Positions 55,931-63,125 of a stretch of DNA of 64,000 bases are shown one piece after another. The DNA comes from Lewinella sp. LCG006. GTDB lineage: Bacteria; Bacteroidota; Bacteroidia; Chitinophagales; Saprospiraceae. Location of the stretch: NCBI RefSeq assembly GCF_040784935.1, contig NZ_CP160680.1, positions 3,194,501 through 3,258,500 of the forward strand, read 5' to 3'. Below the pieces are notes generated by a model. That model searched no databases, had not been told where the DNA came from, and saw only the letters and a program-made list of their open reading frames with translations. Position numbers and translations under genes: made by a program. The stretch's first letter is position 1, and the number at the start of each line of letters is the position of its first letter.

Positions 55931-56017
55931 TTACAGTCCTTTGTTTTTCAGGGTGTTAAGTGCATTTAGACCGCCTTGGTATTCATTTGAGTACAAAAAG
56001 TGCGGGAATATAAGGAA
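55931..56017 (-). pseudogene. 3' remnant of a truncated gene, possible left junction of the mobile element
   Basis: A minus-strand frame opens after a stop at 56020-56018 and ends with TAA at 55933-55931. It encodes FLYSNEYQGGLNALNTLKNK plus GL, which looks like a genuine protein C-terminus, and is followed by a strong terminator after 18 bases. No start codon or 5' part exists. It is most simply explained as the end of a gene cut off by an insertion to its right. The protein is not recognised. Confidence 0.4.
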
Positions 56018-56036
56018 CTACTAGCAAATGGAAAAT

Positions 56037-56147
56037 ATAAACCGTGGCCACGAACCACATAGTTGATACCCCTTTTTTTGTCGCTTTTGAAATGTCAAAC
56101 TACGACAATTACAGGCTAACGATGAAAATATATGAGCCACGGTTTAT
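56037..56147. repeat. Nested inverted repeat of 111 bp
   Basis: ATAAACCGTGGC (56037-56048) is the exact reverse complement of GCCACGGTTTAT (56136-56147). Inside, TTGTCG and CGACAA flank TTTGA-AATG-TCAAA, giving a second, coaxial hairpin. No ORF. It lies between the gene remnant and the first element gene and could be a small insertion, a structured RNA or a single-strand origin. Confidence 0.5.
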
Positions 56148-56156
56148 TGATCTAGC

Positions 56157-56393
56157 TTATGAGGTTTGAGAGGCAGCTATAGAAGCTTTTTCACCAGCTC
56201 CAATAGTCTCGCCGGGAGTTCCCGAAACTGGTTTAGATTTACGCCCCAGACGTTCGCCTGCGCTGTAAATACATGTACCCGTTGCTGTGTCTCGAATAGA
56301 TGCTGTTTGACCATTAGTGCGCATTTCCTGTGCTTTTGCTGCTGCACCTTCATAGCTGTCGTGACAGCTAGTTTTAACATACTTACGTTTCAT
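56157..56393 (-). CDS. Small unknown protein, 78 residues
   Basis: Starts MKRKYVKTSCHDSYEGAAAK, followed by a Gly/Ser/Thr-rich second half. The N-terminal 45 residues look folded (KAQEMRTNGQTASIRDTATG); the end resembles a flexible tail. No family recognised. It may belong to the mobile element, being on the same strand and to the right of the gene remnant. Confidence 0.45.
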   Translation of the reverse strand: MKRKYVKTSCHDSYEGAAAKAQEMRTNGQTASIRDTATGTCIYSAGERLGRKSKPVSGTPGETIGAGEKASIAASQTS

Positions 56394-57009
56394 TGTGATA
56401 CGATTTTATTAGAAAATAATAGCAAATTAAGTAAATATTCTGTCCGGAGCAATTTCTCATACCTGGCCATATCCTTATAACTGCGGGTATCATCAGGATT
56501 GAGGATACTTCAGCAAACTTGTCTATCCATTGGCCAGGCTATGAATTTTGGATCTCTTACCCATGGAATAAGGGATGCGATATCTTCCACTTCATTACCA
56601 TGGCCACCATCATCAAAACAGAGGATGATCGATAAGATAAGAGTGTACCGGAGATCACCCCCAAATAAGGAGATACTCCAGTCTGTTGCAAAATCCTGAG
56701 CCCTCATTAATTCTATGGATGCCAGCTGGTTTTAGGTGAGGCTGTTTTGACAGTATTTTTGCGCCGGTCGTTTGATTGTCGATCGGTCATTCCTGTTCGA
56801 TTTCTGGCTGTTTTGTGGCTGTTCTAGGCCTCTTTCATGCTGTTTCTTGCCCTTTTTCTGGCTGTTTTGTGGCTGTTTTTGGGCATGGAACCAATGAATA
56901 AGCGGCTTTAAAACAACCTCGGATTGGACGAGAGGAACAAGCAAAAGTACGGCCCTTACCCTAAGTAGGTAAGAGCCGCCCAAATTCAAAATTATGTTCT
57001 TACGGGATG
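56394..57009. other. 616-bp stretch without a convincing gene, with direct repeats
   Basis: Overlapping open frames on both strands (56499-56699 plus, 56510-56707 minus, 56732-56989 minus) have no recognisable motifs. A 23-bp direct repeat is present at 56801-56823 and 56855-56877, rich in TGGCTGTTTT. The stretch lies downstream of the RadC-like gene. Confidence 0.35.
56801..56877. repeat. Pair of 23-bp direct repeats
   Basis: Positions 56801-56823 and 56855-56877 are identical (starting TTTCTGGCTG, ending GTGGCTGTT) with a 54-bp repeat period. Further GCTGTTT half-units lie between. Could be iteron-like or a local duplication. Confidence 0.5.
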
Positions 57010-57531
57010 CTAAGCAAAGAGTAAATTGTTATCTGCTAAACTAAAATAGTGTGGTACATCATATTCCTCTTCGCCTTCCTCTGCTTCTGGGTCTAACCTG
57101 CTAATGATAATGCTGTCCTCGAATTCGATCCCGAACATTATGGTTCTCATACGAATGTTGTGAACAAATTCTATATCTCCGTAAGAAGGCAAAGGATTAT
57201 GATCTGGGTGGTTATGAGCAATGATAAATTTACTCGTATGATTCGTTATCAAGATGGCTAACAAATCTTTATGCATTACCTCTACCGAATCACCGGTTCC
57301 TTTTCCCAGGCGATAAAAACAAACTGGATGATCCAAGTCATCCAAGATCAATAATACCATTTCCTCTTTCGTGTCAAAGGTGTTAGGGTCAAAAATTTGC
57401 AATAAAAAATCCACCCTTTTTTCTGTAGTATCAAGCCGCTTTTTAGAAATAGTAGAGCGTTTATAATTGAGGATTAACTCAGGTACTACATCGCTACTTA
57501 TAGCTTTGTCATAAATTTTTTGAATGTTCAT
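57010..57531 (-). CDS. RadC-like JAB/JAMM domain protein
   Basis: 173 residues. The metalloprotease-like JAMM signature of RadC proteins is present: Glu in KEEMVLLILDD, then HNHPDHNPLPSYGDIEF (His-x-His-Pro with Ser and Asp). RadC-type proteins are strongly associated with mobile elements in Bacteroidota, though their biochemical role remains unclear. It is the leftmost well-supported gene of the element and follows the small gene at 57552-57785 by 20 bases on the same strand. Confidence 0.8.
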   Translation of the reverse strand: MNIQKIYDKAISSDVVPELILNYKRSTISKKRLDTTEKRVDFLLQIFDPNTFDTKEEMVLLILDDLDHPVCFYRLGKGTGDSVEVMHKDLLAILITNHTSKFIIAHNHPDHNPLPSYGDIEFVHNIRMRTIMFGIEFEDSIIISRLDPEAEEGEEEYDVPHYFSLADNNLLFA

Positions 57532-57551
57532 GATAATTCAATTTATAAAGG

Positions 57552-57785
57552 TTACGCCTCAAAATCAAGGCTTAGTTTAATACCAAATACTTGCTCAGCT
57601 TGCCACCGTTCGTGAATCTTACTACCAGTATTGGCGACGTGCTGCGCATCTGCTAAAGTCGGGTAGTGACCGATAGATTTACGGTATGCTTTCCAGTATC
57701 CAGGGCGTGAAATGATAGCCACGGATAAGAGATACCAGCCCGATTGATCTTCTGAAGGTTCAACGACTATTTTTATAATGTTCAT
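57552..57785 (-). CDS. Small unknown protein, 77 residues
   Basis: Begins MNIIKIVVEPSEDQSGWYLL and contains many aromatic residues (GYWKAYRKSIGHYP). No recognised domain. Its ATG overlaps the TGA of the large membrane protein gene by four bases (ATGA), so it is translationally coupled and part of the element operon. Confidence 0.6.
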   Translation of the reverse strand: MNIIKIVVEPSEDQSGWYLLSVAIISRPGYWKAYRKSIGHYPTLADAQHVANTGSKIHERWQAEQVFGIKLSLDFEA

Positions 57786-59305
57786 TGTGCTGAATTCTGA
57801 AGGTCAGTAATTAGGGTTTCGTAATGGCTTATCCATCCTTTATTGTTGGCGATAGCATCGGCGGTTCGTCTGCATACTTTCCCGCTGTTCTCTTCTTGCT
57901 TGATGGCCTTTTGCTGATGGCTACCCAGTCGCTTTTTGTACATCTTTAGCCGCTGCTTGGCTTCCCGTAAATCCACGGTTTCGTGTTCGTGCTTCGTGTG
58001 TGCATCGTTCGTGTTTCGTGTGCTATAAAGGTCACACGAGTTTTCCGCGTCTCCGTGCTGCTGAAAGCCGATCTGCCGACGTTGGGGCGGGGTGTTCTCT
58101 TCCGGCTCTTTAGCGTTCAGGTACACGATCCGTTGTTCTTCCTCGTCGGCTTGTTCCAGTTGTAGTTTTATGGTGACGTGCTGCAAGGCTTCCGCGAGAT
58201 CGTAAACGGCTCCTGGTTGGGCGGGTAGGGGCGCGGAGGGGGTACTATTGGCAAAGGCGGTAATCTTGCTGTGTAGGCTGTAGCTGATCCGCTCACTAAT
58301 GGCCGACCACCATTCCTGGAAAGCTCCAGGGCGAAAGTCGTAAGCCTCGATCTGTACGCTTTCCTCAATGCCGGCTCCTTTCTGATAGATACGATCTAAG
58401 ACGACAGAGACGGAGAACAGGAACAGACACACCACCGTAAACCAGCCCAAATCACCACCGTAACCGTTGACGGTGGCCAGCCGCTCGGCTTCGGCTTGCT
58501 TGTTCTCTTCTTTCACTTCGGCGGTAGCCATGTTCCGGGTGTTGGTGGCCTCCTGGGTACTGCTGCGGAAGGTAGCTTTAATAGCGGCCAGTTCTTCGGC
58601 TTTGCTGGTGGCCAGTGTTGCCAGGGCAGCGGCTTTTTCCGCTTCCAGTTCCGCCCGTTGCTGGCGTACTCGATCCTTGCTGCTGGCGTAGCTGTTCCCG
58701 GTTCGGCGCTCCCGGCTTTCGTAGCCGCGCAACTGCTCCGTTTTGGCGTTGATCTTTCCGTCGTAAGCGGTGGCCGTGGCCGTCGCTTGGCCTTGGTACG
58801 TCGTTTCGATCATGGTGCTGTCTTGCTGGAAGGTGGCTCGATGCAGGGCCATTGCCTCCCGGTAGGTACTGTCGGCGGTGGCCGTCGTTTTCTCCGTTGC
58901 TTCCGGGGTCATGTCCTCCACGATCACGGTACTGTTTCGGAATGATAGAATACCGGAAGTGGCCGTTAGTACGATCACCAGGAGCCACACAAAAATAGAG
59001 ATCGGTAAGTGTAGCCCGTGCCAACGGCCATACAGCACACTATCAACGGCTTTCGGGAACGTCTTGCGTAAGCCGCCCTCGATGGTGGCCGTAGCGACCA
59101 AGGCAACAATCACGGCCAGCAATAGCCCCCAGTTGCCAAGGTGCAGCGGTGCCAAGGCTTGTTTGGTCCCGGTGTAGATAATACCGATTTCCGTTAGGCC
59201 GCTCACGACCTGGGCAAATAGGCCCGCCGACGTGATTGACTTGGCCAAACCAGCGTAGATGTCAAAGAAAGACTTGTCCTGTGGTAGCGTCTGTAAAGTT
59301 TTCAT
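57782..59305 (-). CDS. Membrane protein with long periplasmic coiled coil
   Basis: 507 residues. Three membrane helices near the N-terminus (ITSAGLFAQVVSGLTEIGII; WGLLLAVIVALVATATIEGG; LPISIFVWLLVIVLTATSGI), then an alanine- and glutamate-rich coiled coil (about residues 140-275), a fourth helix (LGWFTVVCLFLFSVSVVLD) and a cytosolic C-terminus with a Lys/Gln-rich helix. The architecture resembles DUF4407 proteins, but I see no diagnostic motif. It is in the same operon as the SSB and HUH initiator genes, so a role in the element's DNA transfer or maintenance is possible. Confidence 0.65.
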   Translation of the reverse strand: MKTLQTLPQDKSFFDIYAGLAKSITSAGLFAQVVSGLTEIGIIYTGTKQALAPLHLGNWGLLLAVIVALVATATIEGGLRKTFPKAVDSVLYGRWHGLHLPISIFVWLLVIVLTATSGILSFRNSTVIVEDMTPEATEKTTATADSTYREAMALHRATFQQDSTMIETTYQGQATATATAYDGKINAKTEQLRGYESRERRTGNSYASSKDRVRQQRAELEAEKAAALATLATSKAEELAAIKATFRSSTQEATNTRNMATAEVKEENKQAEAERLATVNGYGGDLGWFTVVCLFLFSVSVVLDRIYQKGAGIEESVQIEAYDFRPGAFQEWWSAISERISYSLHSKITAFANSTPSAPLPAQPGAVYDLAEALQHVTIKLQLEQADEEEQRIVYLNAKEPEENTPPQRRQIGFQQHGDAENSCDLYSTRNTNDAHTKHEHETVDLREAKQRLKMYKKRLGSHQQKAIKQEENSGKVCRRTADAIANNKGWISHYETLITDLQNSAQ

Positions 59306-59336
59306 AATTTTGCATGTTTAACTTTTGTTAGATATG

Positions 59337-59374
59337 CCCCGTTTCGGTCTGCTTCCAGGCGTTGCCGAACGGGG
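59337..59374. repeat. Inverted repeat between element genes
   Basis: CCCCGTTTCGG (59337-59347) pairs with CCGAACGGGG (59365-59374) with one bulged base. On the plus strand TTTT follows. It separates the SSB gene from the membrane protein gene and may attenuate transcription or stabilise the upstream message. Confidence 0.45.
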
Positions 59375-59382
59375 TTTTACTT

Positions 59383-59727
59383 TTACCAATTGGCTGTTGG
59401 GTCTTCTGCTTTCTTGTCTCCTACAAATTCTATTTTTGTCACATTCAATTTAAGTGTGGCAATAATCTCATCTTCTTTCAGATAGGCACTAGCGGTGGGG
59501 TTTCCTTCTAGGTACAGCCACTGACCCTTTGTGATATAGGAGGCTATTTTAGTCTCATCGTGTTGCCACAGTGCACAGTCTATCCATGTGGTTTTTTCGT
59601 GCTTTGTGCCGTCCTTGCTGGTATAGCGTTCGTTGTTGGCAATTGGAAAACTCACGACAGATTTTCCGGTAGTACGACGAATGACGGCGTCTTTACCTAC
59701 CCTGCCCGTAATGATTAATTTAAGCAT
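59383..59727 (-). CDS. Single-stranded DNA-binding protein of the mobile element
   Basis: 114 residues with the SSB OB-fold order: MLKLIITGRVGKDAVIRR, VVSFPIANNERYTSKDG, TTWIDCALWQHDET and GQWLYLEGNPTAS. It is clearly distinct from the two copies at 16207-17091. Its start overlaps the end of the Rep gene by 13 bases, so it is expressed together with the initiator, which fits a role in covering the displaced strand during rolling-circle replication. Confidence 0.87.
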   Translation of the reverse strand: MLKLIITGRVGKDAVIRRTTGKSVVSFPIANNERYTSKDGTKHEKTTWIDCALWQHDETKIASYITKGQWLYLEGNPTASAYLKEDEIIATLKLNVTKIEFVGDKKAEDPTANW

Positions 59728-61268
59728 ATCGTTTTAGTTGAATGGTTAATGACTTTGGGTTGAATTATTCGCTTTTTAAGAGCTTTCCTGGTGTCAAGTG
59801 TCCTTGATCTGGAATTGCTTTTTCCCCCTAGTTCCTGCATAATGGCAAGTGCCTCGATACAGGAGTTTACGTACAAGTAGTTCACCTGATGATCCGGGCT
59901 TATTTTGATCCGGTAATCATCGTCGGAATCAAAGAAAACTTTTGCCATACTTACCAGGAAGTACCGATAATCAGTTTTTTCGGTAGGCTCTCCGGTCTCT
60001 GGGTGGGTTACTTGTTCCCGCCCGGTTTCCTTTAGGTCGTCTACCAGTTCTTCCGCTTCGCTCTTATGGGAGAAACTTAGCATTTTAGCATCGGAGTGTG
60101 CGTTCTTCGATGAGGCATAGAAGGCACCAAATTTTCCGTAAAATCGTTTGCCCTTGGTAGCTGGTAGCATTTCTATAATTAGCTCAAAATCATACTCCCC
60201 GTTCTCAAGCATGGCCATCGGCTCAAAGTGGTACTTGATGCACTCCATTATCCCGGACATTACACTGTCTAAACCGTCTTGTTGATTAATATACTTGCGA
60301 TGAGTCTGCAAGCGATCACACCACTGATAACCGGGGCTTTTCTCTTTGCTTGTGACGTACAGTCCGTCAAGGCCAATGAAGGTGGCACCGCTAGGGTCTA
60401 AGGTCGCTAAATCGCTATCGGTGAGTAATTTGTTTCCCTTCTTGATTCCCTCTAACTCATCCTCTGTAAATGATGATTTGGTACTACTTCCAGCCGTTAA
60501 TCTGTTCCACTCCAACAGAATGATTTTGTGAAGCTTATTCCTTGATTGCTCAATGTAGTTGCCCTTCTCGTCAAACTTCTTGACCAACACCAACGAATGG
60601 ATGTGAATGTGAAAGCCGTTGTCGTTCCTGGTGACTTCTACCCCGAATTCACCGCCATAGACTAGCCTTTTCCACTTTCGGTTTTGGCGGAGCTTATTAT
60701 ATAATTGGATTAAATCTTGGCCATACCATTTCTTCCCTTTCCAACCACTGGAAGAGTGCGGGACAGTTAGTGTCAAATGGAGGAAGGTTTTGCTTTTTAG
60801 TAAGTCCGGGTTCTTCTCGAAAAAGCTGCGATACAGTCGCCTGGTCTTTTTACATCGCTGCGCATTACAGACGGCGCAAAGTTTGTGCTTACAGGTGTGG
60901 GAGGCGATATATTCGATGGTGCTGTCTGAATACTCCCGCATACAGGAAGTGTGGCAGCACAAACCAATATTCCTGATGTATGATGAAAAGCATTCGGACT
61001 CAATGGGTGTAAGCGGATTGATTCTCTTTCTTACGTAGTCTAAGGCAGCTTCCCGGGCGATTGCGTTTTCGTAAACGCCTAAATACGTTTTGTAACCTCG
61101 TCTCCGATTATACCGGGTTCGTATTTTTCGATCTAATACGGCGGTTTCTTTGAGAGGACGTCCCCGTTCGTCGGGCAATCCAATAACTACGGTTTCCTCT
61201 TCCCATATCATCGGGGAAAGTGTCTCAGATGTTTCTACTGTATCAAGTAATGGATTATCTATATACAT
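59715..61268 (-). CDS. Rolling-circle replication initiator (HUH endonuclease, Rep_1-like)
   Basis: 517 residues. A cysteine cluster (CCHTSC; CKHKLCAVCNAQRCKKTRR, about 104-145) resembles the zinc-binding N-terminus of plasmid Rep proteins such as that of pUB110. Motif 1 is FLHLTLTVPHSSSG, motif 2 is the metal-binding GFHIHIHSLVLV, and the candidate nicking tyrosine is in GIMECIKYHFEP. This combination identifies a single-tyrosine HUH initiator that nicks the double-strand origin. It is unusually long, with extra segments after motif 2. A candidate origin lies just upstream. An SSB gene overlaps its 3' end. Confidence 0.85.
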   Translation of the reverse strand: MYIDNPLLDTVETSETLSPMIWEEETVVIGLPDERGRPLKETAVLDRKIRTRYNRRRGYKTYLGVYENAIAREAALDYVRKRINPLTPIESECFSSYIRNIGLCCHTSCMREYSDSTIEYIASHTCKHKLCAVCNAQRCKKTRRLYRSFFEKNPDLLKSKTFLHLTLTVPHSSSGWKGKKWYGQDLIQLYNKLRQNRKWKRLVYGGEFGVEVTRNDNGFHIHIHSLVLVKKFDEKGNYIEQSRNKLHKIILLEWNRLTAGSSTKSSFTEDELEGIKKGNKLLTDSDLATLDPSGATFIGLDGLYVTSKEKSPGYQWCDRLQTHRKYINQQDGLDSVMSGIMECIKYHFEPMAMLENGEYDFELIIEMLPATKGKRFYGKFGAFYASSKNAHSDAKMLSFSHKSEAEELVDDLKETGREQVTHPETGEPTEKTDYRYFLVSMAKVFFDSDDDYRIKISPDHQVNYLYVNSCIEALAIMQELGGKSNSRSRTLDTRKALKKRIIQPKVINHSTKTICLN

Positions 61269-61271
61269 AAG

Positions 61272-61288
61272 ACGGTACTTTTTACCGT
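61272..61288. repeat. Hairpin just upstream of rep
   Basis: ACGGTA (61272-61277), five-base loop CTTTT, TACCGT (61283-61288). It begins four bases before the ATG of the rep gene on the minus strand, so it could block its ribosome binding and limit copy number. Confidence 0.5.
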
Positions 61289-61341
61289 GGCGGCACGTGT
61301 CAAGTTAGAAAATTGGAGTTAGGGGGGGGTAGGCGTTGTCT

Positions 61342-61422
61342 GAGGGCTTTTTTTTCGCTGTCTGCGAAGATTTTGGAAGGGTGCCAGGCTCACACCCGGC
61401 ACCTACTTCGCTAACAGCCCTC
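61342..61422. other. Candidate replication/transfer origin: three-tier nested inverted repeat
   Basis: Three perfect stems are nested: GAGGGCT (61342-61348) with AGCCCTC (61416-61422), GCGAAG (61364-61369) with CTTCGC (61406-61411), and GGTGCC (61380-61385) with GGCACC (61398-61403). The 81-bp structure is in the 196-bp gap between rep and the next gene, next to a run of eight G's (61322-61329). Rolling-circle double-strand origins typically show such extended stems near rep. The function is inferred. Confidence 0.5.
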
Positions 61423-61464
61423 CTTTGTTCGGTCAAGCCCTCACAAGACCCACAGGAGGATTCT

Positions 61465-61866
61465 TTACACTAGGGCAAATTCCTGTAGTGCTTTATATCG
61501 TTTGATTTCGTCGCCTGTAAACCGCTTCTCATGGTAAATCAGTAGATCGTTGAGACTGCTGATGAATTTTTGCGTGATCTCGGCTCTATGCTCAAAATCC
61601 ATACGCTCACAAATTGACATGAGGTAAGCGGAATGCATTGGACCGAGTAGGCCCAACACTTCAGCGTGTGAGCAAAAATCGGTACTAACTAAATCGTTTA
61701 GGACTTGTGAATCTTTTGCTTGAAGTGTGATCCCGTCCAGGTGAGGGATCATCGCCTCTATCCGGTCTAAATCTTCGTTAATGGCCAGACAGGCTGCGAG
61801 ATTAGGATAGCGACTAGAAAGGTCGGAGATATTGACCTTTTCGAGGTTTTTACGTAACTTTGCCAT
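61465..61866 (-). CDS. Unknown element protein, 133 residues
   Basis: A soluble, mostly helical protein. The frame opens with a GTG at 61893; the ATG at 61866 gives MAKLRKNLEKVNISDLSSRY. It includes GLLGPMHSAYLMSICERMDF and ends with RYKALQEFALV. No domain recognised. It lies between the excisionase-like gene and the origin candidate, all on the minus strand, where small copy-control or regulatory proteins are often found. Confidence 0.55.
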   Translation of the reverse strand: MAKLRKNLEKVNISDLSSRYPNLAACLAINEDLDRIEAMIPHLDGITLQAKDSQVLNDLVSTDFCSHAEVLGLLGPMHSAYLMSICERMDFEHRAEITQKFISSLNDLLIYHEKRFTGDEIKRYKALQEFALV

Positions 61867-61945
61867 ACCATAATTTTGTAGTGCATTGCGCACTGTTGGA
61901 TAATTGAAGTGGATTTGGGATAGTGCCCCAAACCACTTTTTTGTT

Positions 61946-62161
61946 TTAAGCAGCTTCGACGCTTTCTGAAGCTTCGACGGAGAATTGTTCTAAGTCTTCT
62001 AAAACTTTTTCTCGATTAAAAAGTACACGTCGACCAATTTTCACACAACGGATTTTTCCTTCACGTCTCCATCGGAGCAATGTTGATCTACTTACACAGC
62101 AAAGTGCTGCAGTTTCCTTTACAGTTAAGATTGATGAGCTAGAATTCTCAGGAGTTTGCAT
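61946..62161 (-). CDS. Excisionase-type helix-turn-helix protein
   Basis: 71 residues with the winged HTH of the MerR/excisionase (DNA-binding domain, excisionase family) group: LTVKETAALCCVSRSTLLRW followed by REGKIRCVKIGRRVLF and NREKVLEDLEQF. Such small proteins direct integrase toward excision or regulate element genes. It is positioned between the integrase and rep genes, as is usual for integrative elements of Bacteroidota. Confidence 0.85.
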   Translation of the reverse strand: MQTPENSSSSILTVKETAALCCVSRSTLLRWRREGKIRCVKIGRRVLFNREKVLEDLEQFSVEASESVEAA

Positions 62162-62282
62162 ATTTTTTGTTTTAAGTGACCAGAATTAATTTTTGTGCAT
62201 GTTTATTGTGCATAAAAAAACACCTTTGCTCTTTGTGACGCAACAAAGGTAATGTAAAAAAATGCACAAAGTCAAATATTGG

Positions 62283-63125
62283 TCACGAAAAAATATTTAC
62301 CAGCTCTCTTACATAAAGCTCTGCTTCTGATTTGAGTGGAGCGAATTGTTTTACAAATTCTGAACTCAAATGCCGTGAAACGGATGAAGTATAATTGGTT
62401 TCTAAAGGAAGTAGATTCCCCTGTAATTCTTTACTGAATTGATCTTTTTCATCTTCAAACAACCAAGAAAAAACAGTTCCCTTTACAGTTGGCTCTCCCA
62501 CAGAATTATATGCTTTTGCATTGTGCCAATACAACATTTGAGTTTTGAACGCTAAATAGGATATTGTAGCTTTTATATTGATTTCTAACCATTTAGGTAG
62601 ACTTTGGTGGGCTGTTAAGTTCTGCCATTTTACAAATTCTGCATCAGTAGTTATTAGCTCCTGAAAATTAATTGAGTTGTACTTATTGAGTTCTAAGTTA
62701 GAACTAGAAAATTCTTTCAAGTATTCGAGTAATTCTTTTTTTAGATAGCTGTAAATGTCCTTTTGCCAGAATTTTAGATTTTCTGTAAAAACGGGAAAGC
62801 TGAAGTTTTCGCCATCAATTTTATACTGTCGTTTAATTGCTTTTTTGATTATTAATTCATGGTTTAAAATATCTAGTCCTCCCTTACCATGCTTCAAAAA
62901 ACCTTTTTCTATTGGATCAGAGTCTAAGTAAGGTTCGATTTTTCCAAAGTCTTTCTCAGTTATGAATAATAGTTTATCATACCGATCTGAGACCCGTATT
63001 TTAGTATTGTTTCCTAGAAAATTAATTCTTGCATATAGAGGATGATATATTTCACCATTATATTCCTCTCCCTTTATACGATTATTCAGGAAGTACTTAA
63101 TCGAAACTTTCTTTTCGTTTACCAT
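62283..63125 (-). CDS. Integrase-coupled protein with Arm-DNA-binding-like N-terminus
   Basis: 280 residues. The N-terminal segment VSIKYFLNNRIKGEEYNG ... YHPLYARINFLGN resembles the arm-type DNA-binding domain that starts Bacteroidota tyrosine recombinases (pattern V-x-IKYYLN...YPLYVRI). The remainder is helical and not recognised; it contains no catalytic recombinase residues. Its ATG overlaps the integrase stop codon by seven bases, so it is translationally coupled to integration. A role as accessory factor binding att arms is an inference. Much more AT-rich than the integrase. Confidence 0.6.
   Translation of the reverse strand: MVNEKKVSIKYFLNNRIKGEEYNGEIYHPLYARINFLGNNTKIRVSDRYDKLLFITEKDFGKIEPYLDSDPIEKGFLKHGKGGLDILNHELIIKKAIKRQYKIDGENFSFPVFTENLKFWQKDIYSYLKKELLEYLKEFSSSNLELNKYNSINFQELITTDAEFVKWQNLTAHQSLPKWLEINIKATISYLAFKTQMLYWHNAKAYNSVGEPTVKGTVFSWLFEDEKDQFSKELQGNLLPLETNYTSSVSRHLSSEFVKQFAPLKSEAELYVRELVNIFS

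Noticed and set aside
55876-56017. tmRNA or other stable RNA 3' end at the element border
   Set aside because: No tmRNA tag frame or tRNA-like end; the tail reads better as a protein C-terminus plus terminator.
56499-56707. Overlapping ORFs on both strands of about 65 codons
   Set aside because: Both are short, overlap each other completely and have no recognisable features; neither can be preferred.
56732-56989. Minus-strand ORF of 85 codons (with repeated QPQNSQK)
   Set aside because: The repeat in the protein is just the translation of the 23-bp DNA repeat; composition is atypical and no domain is visible.
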